A DNA stretch of 64,000 bases, taken from NCBI GenBank assembly GCA_017472305.1, contig JAFUQP010000034.1, forward strand, positions 1-64,000, read 5' to 3'. Below, in pieces: positions 44,372-52,522 of the stretch. Both the position numbers and the translations under genes were made by a program. The DNA comes from Clostridia bacterium (GTDB lineage: Bacteria > Bacillota > Clostridia > Oscillospirales > CAG-272). The notes below the pieces were generated by a model. It ran no database searches, had not been told where the DNA came from, and worked only from the letters and a program-made list of their open reading frames with translations. Position 1 is the stretch's first letter. Each line of letters starts with the position of its first letter.

Positions 44372-44391
44372 ATCTCCTTTTTCGGTTTTAG

Positions 44392-44922
44392 CTATACTTT
44401 CTTAAGCTTGATTACTCTTACCACCACGGGCACGAGAACCACGTTAACTATAAGCTCGATAATGAAATTGATGCTGATAAACACACCGATAACGGTAGCG
44501 ATATCCATAGCGAAGAATATCATAGAGCCAAGAAGGAACACGCCTGTATTGGTAAAGGTTGCGGCAACCGCCGATACAAGCGAGGCTACGAGCACTCCAA
44601 AGCGAGAAAGTGCCTTGTAAACGACTCCTGCGACAAGTCCCGCAAGCGTGCCCTTCAGAAGCACCGTAAGAAGCGTACCAACAACACTGAAGGAAAGATA
44701 CGCCGCGGTTCCCGGAAGGAACATTACTACAACGCTGAACACAAGTCCAAGCCACGCTCCTGCGCCTATACCGCAGATTGCCGCTCCGATAATCATCACC
44801 GGGACTGAAAGCGCAAGCTCAAAGGGTCCGAGCTTAATAGGTATGCACTGAAGCACAACGACGAGAGCCGTCAGAAGCGCAAGGGTGATAATTTTTTTCA
44901 AATCCGTCGATTGCTTTTTCAT
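44392..44922 (-). CDS. ECF transporter S component
   Basis: This 176-residue integral membrane protein has about six helices and belongs to the substrate-binding S units of energy-coupling-factor vitamin transporters (PF12822-like). The N-terminal ITLALLTALVVVLQCIPI carries the Ala-rich helix that docks EcfT. GPFELALSVPVMIIGAAICG and GAWLGLVFSVVVMFLPG follow. Substrate cannot be assigned; folate and pantothenate carriers share this look. EcfA and EcfT are elsewhere. It has its own promoter and an ~80-nt leader with small dyads. Confidence 0.85.
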   Translation of the reverse strand: MKKQSTDLKKIITLALLTALVVVLQCIPIKLGPFELALSVPVMIIGAAICGIGAGAWLGLVFSVVVMFLPGTAAYLSFSVVGTLLTVLLKGTLAGLVAGVVYKALSRFGVLVASLVSAVAATFTNTGVFLLGSMIFFAMDIATVIGVFISINFIIELIVNVVLVPVVVRVIKLKKV

Positions 44923-45002
44923 TCAAAACCTCTGATTTGCCAGTATATTCAAGGCAGCCCGAGCTTTGACACCGAAGGAGTGCCAATAGCGGTTAGCCCT
45001 GT
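44923..45002 (-). promoter_or_regulatory. Structured leader of the ECF S-component gene
   Basis: In the RNA, GCTAA/TTGGC (about 44982-44998) and GGCAC/GTGTC (about 44969-44985) can form short stems that share bases and so exclude each other. Such leaders often hold vitamin riboswitches, but I cannot match any known class. No terminator T-tract is present, so control, if any, would be at translation initiation. Confidence 0.35.
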
Positions 45003-45008
45003 AAATTT

Positions 45009-45037
45009 ATTTTAGCACAAATCGGGAGCTTTTTCAA
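45009..45037 (-). promoter_or_regulatory. Sigma-A promoter of the ECF S-component gene
   Basis: Minus-strand TTGAAA (45032-45037), 17 bp, TAAAAT (45009-45014). The -35 overlaps the stop codon region of the upstream surface-protein gene. Confidence 0.7.
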
Positions 45038-48000
45038 GTATTATCAGTAAAATCGCGCGTATTCTTTTTAACAGTAACAACCTTTACCGCCTCGCCGCCT
45101 GTCAGAGCTATCATTTTCACCGCAGAAAGGCTGAAGTCGTTGGCGTATACCGAGAGCGGCTTATCTATAGAGCCTCGGGCAAGCACCTTAAGGTATGCCG
45201 TATTATCCGAGAGGAGTCCCTTCGATTTGAGAATATTGATATCAACGCGCTCGCCGTCCGTAAAGCTCTCTGAGAGGGTATCTACGTTGATTATTCCCTT
45301 CTGATAGCCGCCCGTTATTACGCTTTCCCTGCTCTTTTTGACAAGCTCCTTTGCAAGAGAGTCGCTGATAAGCTCGTCGGCGCGCTCCATATCGACCGAG
45401 AGAGCCTCGAGTGCTTCGCCTATATGGTGACTTGCAAACAGGTCAGGGTCGTCGTGCGCCTCGCCGTGTGCCTCTCTTGGGGGTTGATTTTCAACGCTGT
45501 TTTTTCTTTCCGCTCCGTCCGTAAGCTCTGTCGGATATGCCTCGGTACAAGGCTTCTCCGACTTTTCCTCAGGAGCTTCGGCGTTTCTTGAAGAAGAATT
45601 ATCACTTCGGTCATTTTGCGGTAGCTCGGGGCGTGCGGAATACTCCTCGGGATAGCTTGAAAGTGTCCTCGGGGGCGGTATTCTGAGCCTTCTGTTATGC
45701 CACCTGCAAGAGGCTGCGGCAAAGCCTGCACGGATATTTTCCCTTCCCCGAATTGCAAGGAGCAAAAGAAGGACGAAAATAGCAAGCGAGAATGCCGACA
45801 GTAGGATTATTCGAGTTACGCGGGGCGAGGGATAGGGACGCTCGGTAACGCTTCCCGATGCAGAGGAAAGCTCGTAGTTCGGGTTGGTTGACACAAGATA
45901 CACCCGTCCGTCGCGGATAATTTGGGTATAGGTCAGCTCGTCCCCCTCGACCGGAGCGCCGTCCGTAATGCACAAATCCGCCTTGTCGCACTCGCCGCCA
46001 AGATAGCGCGAGATGTCGCCGACCGTCACAGAGAGCCTTCGCGGCAAGACTGTATACGACAGTGTGTCGTATTCGAGCCTGTAGTTATCGGGGTCTGTAA
46101 GCTTCAGCTTCAATAGATAATTCCCCGCATTCAGGATTTCGCCCTCATACGATAAGGTATATAAAGGACTTCCGCTTTCGGGTATCTTTGCGCGTCCGTC
46201 GTATACCGAGGGGGCGGGGACTGTGGGGGTGACGGTTGCCTTGTTTATAACGAACTCGCAGGGCGGGAGTGTCGGCTTGTTATAATTCTTAGTGTCATAT
46301 AGGAGCTGTGCCGTGACAGTATACCGCCCCGCAGCGGTACGCTCCGCGCCCTCATAGCCGACAACACTTATTCCCTCGGGCAGTCCCGAAAGCGTGGGCG
46401 ACTGAGGTGTGCCGTTATACTCGGTGACGGTGCTTTGCCACTTAATGCCCGAAAGGTCATAGTCGGCATAGCCGACACTGACGGGAATCGTTAACGTCTT
46501 CCCGCCGTAGCTCACGGATATTTCACTGTCGCCTCGCTCGGGAAGAGCCTTGCCGTTATAGCTGACAGTCAAATCCGAAAGAAGAAGCGGAATTTCTTCT
46601 CCGTCGTTATATAGCGCAACCGCCAGAAAATCACTGTCGGTCAATGGCGAGAGCGCGACGAGCGAGCTGTTATTCAGCGTTACTCGAAGCTCTGTTAATA
46701 CAACCTCCAAAACGGTGAAGGCAACCGGGGTATAAAAGAGGGGCAAATAGTTCTCGCTCTCGGGTATGCTCGCCCTCATATAATACCTTCCTGCCGAAAG
46801 CGGAAGCGTAGCAAAAAGACTGCAGGCTTCATCTGTGTAATAGTCGAAATTCGGTTCTCCAAAGTACGCAGAGGCGGTTGGTGCGGGGCTCTTACTGCTG
46901 TAGAAATCGCCGATTTTCGGTAGCTCAGTCCAGCTGTTTTCCGCCTTGAAAATCTCGAACTCCGCCTCGGGATTGGTTACTCTGTAATTTGGAGATACCG
47001 CTCTCGCCGTGGCGGTGTATTTGCCTGCATTGACCGCGGCTCCCGACACCTCGATTTCGCACTCAAGAGAGTGAGCCGAGGGAAGCTGCTCCCGTCCGTT
47101 ATAGGTGTATCTGTCAATCTCCCAGATAACGGCAACTCCCTTCGGAAGCACTCTTACAAATGCCGAAAGAGGCGCAGGGGCGCGGTAGTTCGGGCTGTTG
47201 CTGACAAAGACGAGCTTCACCTCGCACGCACCGTCCGAAACGTTAGTTGCCGAGCCGTCTATTCTGTAGGACAGCGGTATGCCGTCGGCTCCGACGGGCA
47301 TTTCTCCGACAACGCTCGGCGTATGCGCCCCACCGTCATAGACTGCCTCGGTATCCTCAAATTTTATACCTGAAATATCGTAGTCAGCCTTGTGAATTGT
47401 CCAGACGAGGCTTAGAGGCTTAGGGGGATTGTAATTCTTCTCGTCGTAGGAAAGAATCACCGTTGCGGTGTAGCTTCCTGCCTCGGTAGCCGAGCCGTCT
47501 GTGTAGCCTACGGCAACAAGACCGTCGGGAAGATTTTGTACGTAGACCTCTTTTTTCTCTCCGTCATAGACGAAGGAGGACGAGGAGAAGCTGACACCCG
47601 AGAGGTCGTAGTTGGCACGCTTTATACAAAAGAGGTGAGTCGGGTTTGTTATCACGTAATTTTTCGAATAGCTCTCTGCCGTAGCCGTGTATCCGTCGCC
47701 CGCGTCGGTTTTTGCGCCGAGGACGCTGAGAGGTCGGCTCACGCCGAGAACGTCGACAAAGGTTGCTGTCGGGCACTTTGCCGTGCCGTCGTAAACGAAC
47801 TCTTCTATGCCCCACAGTGCCTCTACCGAAAGCGGCTTTATTTCGAGGGAATAGCTCTTAGAAGGGGGACTGTTGTAGTTTGTGCTTTGTGTGTAGAAAT
47901 CGACGGTGACGTTATAGACTCCGACGTCGGTGCCGCCGCCGCTTATTTCTACCTTCAAGGGATAGCCGTCCTCCCCGACAATCTCACTTATGGCAGGTAC

Positions 48001-50151
48001 AAGCGTTCTGTAGCTTCCGTTATATACGAGCACAAGGTCGGATAGAGATAGCCCTGAGAGGTCGTACTCAGCGGCGGATACGATGACCGAAATTCTGCAG
48101 CTCTTGCCGCCGTATCCTATGTTTACAGCGTTATCGCCGTAAAGGAAGGTGTCGCCTCTCTGATAGCTGACGGTCAGCTCAGATGCCCCAAGCTCCTCTT
48201 CCCTACCGCCCGAATAGCTTGCAACAAGCAAAAGTCCCGTGCAGTCAAAGCTTTCGAAGGCGGTGTATGACAGTCTTTCGGGGCTTGATTTTACGGTGAG
48301 TGAGAGCAATCTCTCCTCCAACACGCAGAATTCTATGGGCTCTGACAAAAGCCCTGTGTAATTTGCGCTTTCCTCTACCGAGGCTACCATAAATCTTGTG
48401 CCTATACCCGAGGGAAGCGATGGTAAATATTCGCCCTCGCGCGATGCGGAATAGGAAAATACGACCTCACCGAATGCCGCGAATGCCTCGGGTGCGGGCG
48501 ACTGTCCCTCATAGATATCCGAAACCGAGGGAGAAACCGTCCAAGAGTTTTCCGCCTTCAGTATCTCAAACGGGACAGAAACGCGCCTCTCCGAGGTGCC
48601 CTCAAAGCTATAGTTATCGGGGTCGGTGAGTATAAGCTCGACTGGATATACCCCCGCATCTGTTGCACTGACGCGGCTTACCGAGTAGTAGGGGCTTTTC
48701 TGTATTGTCGGCGACTGATTTTCTCCGTTATAGTATTTTGCCCGAACCGTCGGCAGAGGCACCTTTGCTTTATTAATAACAAATGATACGTTTTCGGCTC
48801 TCACCGTCACCGAGTCACTGGAATAATAGAAGGTCACCTCGAGCGAATACACTCCGCTATCGCTATGTCGGCACAGCTCGAGGCTCTCGTCGTAGGACAC
48901 GACCTTACCGTCCTTATACCACCTGTAGCCAAAGAAGCCGCCCTCGTCAAGGAGGGTGTGCGTCAGCACGTCCGGGGCAAGAGTGTGAGAGGCTCCGTTG
49001 TAGTCGGCAAGGTAGGAAGAAATTTTAAGCGTGGGCGGCTTTAGCCTGTAGCCCGCGAAGAGCGAGAGGTCGGAGGTGACCGGCTCACCAAAGGAATATG
49101 CGTGCGAGGAGTCCTTGTCGGTATAGTAGCCCGAGTGACTGTAGCCCTTGATTTCGGGAGCGGTCGGTGCTGACAGTATTTCCCCCGAAAGAACCTCCTC
49201 GGTTCTGAACACTCCGGTTTTTCCGTAGTAGGTTACCCTATACGGAAGGTAGACCGCTGAGAAATTTTTCTCGTCGGAATAGGGTGACGAGGCAAAATGC
49301 GTCAGCCCGTATTCCCTTCCCTCTCGGTCGAAAATTCTGACAGCTTGCGCCCTCTCACTGTCGGAGCTATACAGCACCTCGGTAAGCGTACCGACCCGAA
49401 AGACGTCGGAGAGCATCACACAAAGCTCCTCGGTTGAGGAGTAGGCGACACCGCCCGCGGATAGCGTCAGAGGTCTGTCGGTTACAATATCGTAGCCTAC
49501 ACCGCTAATTTTTGGCGAGCCGGCGAGAAGAAGCGATGCAGAACAGCTTACGGCACTGCCCTTTGTGTTTACAATCTCTCCTCCGAGGGCGCAAAAAGTA
49601 CCGACCTCGGCTCTTACCGCGGCCAAATCGGACTCCGAGGTTATCTCCCCCGAGTACACCGTCAATTCGGACGAGGAGAGATAATCAAGAAGCACCGCAC
49701 CCGACGGCGAGCCGAGAAGTTTGGAATCGCGAAGCATAACAGCGCCGCCCTTGATACGCATATATGAACCTGAGGAGTCCGAAAAATCAAGAGTTAATGA
49801 ATCGAGAGTCAAGGCACAACCTTCGGGTACTGTAAATATTCCTTCGGTGACCGACAGCGCGCCGACGAGAGTATATTTTCCCTCGGGAAGCTTTGGCGGC
49901 TTGTCCGTCCTAATATTTTCAAGGATTACCGTAGCCTCGCTCGGCAGTAAAGAAAAACACTCTGTAAGAGTATCGGCAGACACGCTGCTGCTTCCGTCTG
50001 TAAAGGAGAGAGTATAAGAGTCCCCCGACTCCTTTATAATATATTCACCCGTACTGCGCCCGCCTTCGTTCGCGTCTTTGGCAGATGCGGAAAAACAGAA
50101 GGCACAAATAACAGTACAGAGCATTATTAAAGCACAAGTCAGCCTCTTCAT
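45034..50151 (-). CDS. Giant MBG/Ig-repeat surface protein with intracellular ribosomal L15-like domain
   Basis: This 1,705-residue protein begins with a signal peptide (CALIMLCTVICAFCFSASA). The long exterior part holds an InlB-type repeat (PEIKGYSHSGYYTDKDSS), MBG-type repeats that each start YDLSG or YDISG and contain VYNG or VYDG (such as YDLSGIKWQSTVTEYNGTPQ), and two bacterial Ig-like segments (LTVKSSPERLSYTAFESF). Near residue 1450-1470 a membrane helix follows (IILLSAFSLAIFVLLLLLAI). After it comes a ~145-residue charged linker and then an L15/L18e-like domain (last ~87 residues): GIINVDTLSESFTDGERV, KVLARGSIDKPLSVYAN, FSLSAVKMIALTGGEA. These align position by position with the C-terminal half of uL15. 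The ATG at 50151 has GGAG upstream. Confidence 0.88.
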   Translation of the reverse strand: MKRLTCALIMLCTVICAFCFSASAKDANEGGRSTGEYIIKESGDSYTLSFTDGSSSVSADTLTECFSLLPSEATVILENIRTDKPPKLPEGKYTLVGALSVTEGIFTVPEGCALTLDSLTLDFSDSSGSYMRIKGGAVMLRDSKLLGSPSGAVLLDYLSSSELTVYSGEITSESDLAAVRAEVGTFCALGGEIVNTKGSAVSCSASLLLAGSPKISGVGYDIVTDRPLTLSAGGVAYSSTEELCVMLSDVFRVGTLTEVLYSSDSERAQAVRIFDREGREYGLTHFASSPYSDEKNFSAVYLPYRVTYYGKTGVFRTEEVLSGEILSAPTAPEIKGYSHSGYYTDKDSSHAYSFGEPVTSDLSLFAGYRLKPPTLKISSYLADYNGASHTLAPDVLTHTLLDEGGFFGYRWYKDGKVVSYDESLELCRHSDSGVYSLEVTFYYSSDSVTVRAENVSFVINKAKVPLPTVRAKYYNGENQSPTIQKSPYYSVSRVSATDAGVYPVELILTDPDNYSFEGTSERRVSVPFEILKAENSWTVSPSVSDIYEGQSPAPEAFAAFGEVVFSYSASREGEYLPSLPSGIGTRFMVASVEESANYTGLLSEPIEFCVLEERLLSLTVKSSPERLSYTAFESFDCTGLLLVASYSGGREEELGASELTVSYQRGDTFLYGDNAVNIGYGGKSCRISVIVSAAEYDLSGLSLSDLVLVYNGSYRTLVPAISEIVGEDGYPLKVEISGGGTDVGVYNVTVDFYTQSTNYNSPPSKSYSLEIKPLSVEALWGIEEFVYDGTAKCPTATFVDVLGVSRPLSVLGAKTDAGDGYTATAESYSKNYVITNPTHLFCIKRANYDLSGVSFSSSSFVYDGEKKEVYVQNLPDGLVAVGYTDGSATEAGSYTATVILSYDEKNYNPPKPLSLVWTIHKADYDISGIKFEDTEAVYDGGAHTPSVVGEMPVGADGIPLSYRIDGSATNVSDGACEVKLVFVSNSPNYRAPAPLSAFVRVLPKGVAVIWEIDRYTYNGREQLPSAHSLECEIEVSGAAVNAGKYTATARAVSPNYRVTNPEAEFEIFKAENSWTELPKIGDFYSSKSPAPTASAYFGEPNFDYYTDEACSLFATLPLSAGRYYMRASIPESENYLPLFYTPVAFTVLEVVLTELRVTLNNSSLVALSPLTDSDFLAVALYNDGEEIPLLLSDLTVSYNGKALPERGDSEISVSYGGKTLTIPVSVGYADYDLSGIKWQSTVTEYNGTPQSPTLSGLPEGISVVGYEGAERTAAGRYTVTAQLLYDTKNYNKPTLPPCEFVINKATVTPTVPAPSVYDGRAKIPESGSPLYTLSYEGEILNAGNYLLKLKLTDPDNYRLEYDTLSYTVLPRRLSVTVGDISRYLGGECDKADLCITDGAPVEGDELTYTQIIRDGRVYLVSTNPNYELSSASGSVTERPYPSPRVTRIILLSAFSLAIFVLLLLLAIRGRENIRAGFAAASCRWHNRRLRIPPPRTLSSYPEEYSARPELPQNDRSDNSSSRNAEAPEEKSEKPCTEAYPTELTDGAERKNSVENQPPREAHGEAHDDPDLFASHHIGEALEALSVDMERADELISDSLAKELVKKSRESVITGGYQKGIINVDTLSESFTDGERVDINILKSKGLLSDNTAYLKVLARGSIDKPLSVYANDFSLSAVKMIALTGGEAVKVVTVKKNTRDFTDNT

Positions 50152-50282
50152 ACAAATCTCCATTTGGTAATATTTGTTAGTAATTATACCACCGGAAGCT
50201 ATGTTTATCAAGGCTTCGGAGCGTTAAGATTTCTCGCTATCCGACACACTCTCCAAGCTTTATGCAAAAGCCGAGAAAATAA

Positions 50283-50324
50283 AAGAAAAAGAGCGGGCAA
50301 ACAAGATTTTTCTTATCCTGCGCT
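50283..50324 (-). terminator. Probable terminator of the trxA operon
   Basis: On the minus strand GAGCG (50320-50324) pairs with CGCTC (50290-50294), extended by partial pairing inward, then TTTTTCTTTT follows. Confidence 0.55.
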
Positions 50325-50344
50325 CGCTCTGTGTATTCGTGATA

Positions 50345-50542
50345 CTACTTTTCTTTATAATAAAGGTAGCAATGGCAGTAGCCCTCAAAATTCTCATCCT
50401 TTATCTGGTCGCGGAATTCCTTGCACATACATTTATTATCCTCTGTGCGCTCAAGTCGGCAGGGGCAGTAGCCGCCCGTGCGAACGAGTCCTTCCTTAAT
50501 CGCCGCGACGACCTCGGCGTTTTCGTTAAGCCTTATCTTCAT
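50345..50542 (-). CDS. Ferredoxin-thioredoxin reductase catalytic-chain-like protein
   Basis: This 65-residue protein shows the FTR catalytic pattern of three Cys pairs: GGYCPCRL (Cys26, 28), NKCMCKEF (Cys38, 40) and GYCHCYLY (Cys56, 58). In FTR these hold a 4Fe-4S cluster beside a redox-active disulfide that passes electrons from ferredoxin to thioredoxin. At 65 residues it is shorter than plant-type FTRc (~115). Its start overlaps the trxA stop by 4 nt (ATGA), so the two are coupled and probably physical partners. No variable FTR chain gene is seen. Function as a thioredoxin reductase is inferred from motif and context. Confidence 0.82.
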   Translation of the reverse strand: MKIRLNENAEVVAAIKEGLVRTGGYCPCRLERTEDNKCMCKEFRDQIKDENFEGYCHCYLYYKEK

Positions 50543-50850
50543 CTGTACTTCTCAATAAGACGCGAAATACTTGCCTTAGGAACGTAGCCGACCGACATAT
50601 CCACAAAAACGTTATCCTTGACAAGGGCGACGAAGGGTATACTCTGTACCTTGAAGAGTCTTGCAAGCTCGGGCTCATTATCAACGTTAATCTTACCGAA
50701 CTTTACCTCGGGATATTCCGCCTCAAGCTCGTCAAGAGTAGGTGCAAGCATACGGCAGGGTCCGCACCACTCTGCCCAAAGGTCGATTACGACAAGGCCC
50801 TCTGCCTCCTCTACTTCTTTTTTGAAATTATCTTTCGTTATATTAAGCAT
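50539..50850 (-). CDS. trxA: Thioredoxin
   Basis: This 103-residue thioredoxin has the active site AEWCGPCRM (Cys29, Cys32) and the cis-Pro loop in QSIPFVAL, where most thioredoxins have IPT. It reduces protein disulfides in the cytosol. It is transcribed from a promoter at 50901-50929 and overlaps the FTR-like gene. Confidence 0.95.
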   Translation of the reverse strand: MLNITKDNFKKEVEEAEGLVVIDLWAEWCGPCRMLAPTLDELEAEYPEVKFGKINVDNEPELARLFKVQSIPFVALVKDNVFVDMSVGYVPKASISRLIEKYR

Positions 50851-50900
50851 ATCCGTTATCCTTTCTTTAATCGGGCTATATTTCAGCCTATTACGGTTTT

Positions 50901-50929
50901 ATTTTATCATATTATTTGCCGTTTGTCTA
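50901..50929 (-). promoter_or_regulatory. Sigma-A promoter of trxA
   Basis: Minus-strand TAGACA (50924-50929), 17 bp, TAAAAT (50901-50906). Confidence 0.65.
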
Positions 50930-50970
50930 CAAAAAGAGCAAAATTTAACATTTTGTTTTCGTTTTTTCAA

Positions 50971-50999
50971 TTGACAAAGCCAACGGATTGATTTATCAT
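50971..50999 (+). promoter_or_regulatory. Sigma-A promoter of the acyl-ACP thioesterase gene
   Basis: TTGACA (50971-50976), 17 bp, TATCAT (50994-50999), 33 nt before the ATG. Confidence 0.7.
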
Positions 51000-51031
51000 A
51001 TTAGCATAAAGCGCATAAAAAGGAGAAAGCT

Positions 51032-51742
51032 ATGAAGCCATTTGAGGTAAGAGGAGAGGTTGACGTCCACGAGGTAGACTACAACGGAATCGCAAAAACC
51101 TCGTCGATAATGAAATATATACAGACAGCTGCACAAAGTCAGCTCACCGAGCGCGGATACTCCTACGACGGACTTCGCTCAATGAGCCGCGCCTTTATTC
51201 TCTCAAAATTCAGACTTGAAATAGCTGCACCCCTCCACGCATACGCACCCTACAAGGCGATTTCCTTCCCCTGCGAGAGCCGCGGGTACAGCTTCCTTCG
51301 CTGCTATGGGCTTGAGTGCGACGGAGTGACGGTCGCGAGGGCTGTGTCGGTGTGGGCGCTGATTGATACCGAGAGCCGCGCGCTTGTCAAGGTTGACGAC
51401 TTCGAGCTTGGGCTTCCCCTGCTTCCGCCGCTTGATTTGTCACTCGGGCACATAAGACTCCCCTCGGAGCTTACAGAGGTCGGAAACTACGGCGTGCATT
51501 ACGGCGACGTGGACCAGAATATGCATATGAATAATACAAAATACCCCGATATGTACTCAAATTTCCTTCCCCTTAAGGGTAAAATGATAAGCTCGATTAC
51601 AGTAAACTACCAAAGCGAAGCCGAGATTGGCGAGAGGCTGCGTGTTGAGCGCGCCGAGTCGTCGGGAAGATATTTCTTCCGTACAACCAGAAGCGACGGC
51701 AAGGTTAATTCGCTTGCCGAGATAAGACTTTCGGATATTTGA
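51032..51742 (+). CDS. Acyl-ACP thioesterase
   Basis: This 236-residue double-hotdog enzyme releases fatty acids from acyl-ACP. It shows VDVHEVDYNGIAKTSSIMKY in the N-terminal hotdog and the conserved DVDQNMHMNNTKYPDMY (Asn/His catalytic region, NxxxxxHxNN type) in the second. YQSEAEIGERLRV follows. Length matches bacterial FatA-like proteins. The ATG follows AAAGGAG. It is monocistronic, with its own promoter and terminator. Confidence 0.9.
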   Translation: MKPFEVRGEVDVHEVDYNGIAKTSSIMKYIQTAAQSQLTERGYSYDGLRSMSRAFILSKFRLEIAAPLHAYAPYKAISFPCESRGYSFLRCYGLECDGVTVARAVSVWALIDTESRALVKVDDFELGLPLLPPLDLSLGHIRLPSELTEVGNYGVHYGDVDQNMHMNNTKYPDMYSNFLPLKGKMISSITVNYQSEAEIGERLRVERAESSGRYFFRTTRSDGKVNSLAEIRLSDI

Positions 51743-51821
51743 TTGCAAATCTTGCTTTCCGACCTTCAAAATGTCATAAAGTACGATTTATTTCGACTTT
51801 TAATACTTTTTCCGTCCTGCA

Positions 51822-51856
51822 TTTGACGTTTTTTCTTGCAGGACGGTTTTCTTTTT
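51822..51856 (+). terminator. Terminator of the thioesterase gene
   Basis: CCGTCCTGCA (51822-51831) pairs perfectly with TGCAGGACGG (51837-51846), followed by TTTTCTTTTT. Confidence 0.92.
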
Positions 51857-52080
51857 CTCCTGTTTTATCCTTATACTTACCGAAAGAGCAAGATTTGCAA
51901 TGCACAGGTTTTATTTTACTTTCGGGTGACAAAAAACGGCAGATTTCCAAACGACAAAAGTCATATTATTATGGTAAAATACTATTGTTATATTCGGGTG
52001 CAATAAGGCTTACATAAGCTAAACTGTCGCGTTTCTCAACGCCGTTCAGGCTCTGCCCCGAGAACAGAATGGAGAAAATT

Positions 52081-52377
52081 ATGAGAAGCAAGGAAAGAAC
52101 GAAGGACACTGTTATAAGGCGCGACGAGAGGAGCGACAGGGGCTACGTATACAGATACGAGTTAATCAGCCGCGAGAGCGAGTCGGTGGCAAGCTTCGGT
52201 ATTGCACTGTATTCGGTAAGAGTTGAGCTTACCGCGCCGAGCGGAGAGGTTACCTCGGCGGAGGCAAACGACGTTTTCGCCGATGCGGGACGCGCGATAC
52301 TGTTTTACGAAAAGCTCGTAAGAAACCTCGCAACACCCGTAGACCTTGCATACGTTGCAGAGGACGAATTGAAATAG
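52081..52377 (+). CDS. Hypothetical protein, DUF6514-like
   Basis: This 98-residue protein is charged at the N-terminus and then has a beta-rich core (YVYRYELISRES, FGIALYSVRVEL, FADAGRAILFYEKLVRNLATP). The layout resembles small Clostridia proteins grouped as DUF6514, a tentative match by memory only. Function is unknown. The ATG at 52081 is chosen because GGAG lies 6-7 nt upstream; an ATG 12 nt earlier lacks a good ribosome binding site. A -10-like TAAAAT at 51975-51980 has no convincing -35 partner. Confidence 0.6.
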   Translation: MRSKERTKDTVIRRDERSDRGYVYRYELISRESESVASFGIALYSVRVELTAPSGEVTSAEANDVFADAGRAILFYEKLVRNLATPVDLAYVAEDELK

Positions 52378-52457
52378 TTTTTTAGAAACCGAATGAGCTT
52401 TTTTGCGTTTGCATCAAGCGTTTTGCATAGGGAAAATCATATTATTGAGCCGAGCTC

Positions 52458-52486
52458 TTGAATTTTCTCTCGCTTTGTGCTACAAT
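52458..52486 (+). promoter_or_regulatory. Sigma-A promoter of gpsA
   Basis: TTGAAT (52458-52463), 17 bp, TACAAT (52481-52486), followed by GGAGG (52512-52516) and ATG at 52523. Confidence 0.75.
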
Positions 52487-52522
52487 ATATTCGTAAAATA
52501 TGGCTACTTTCGGAGGTCCGAT

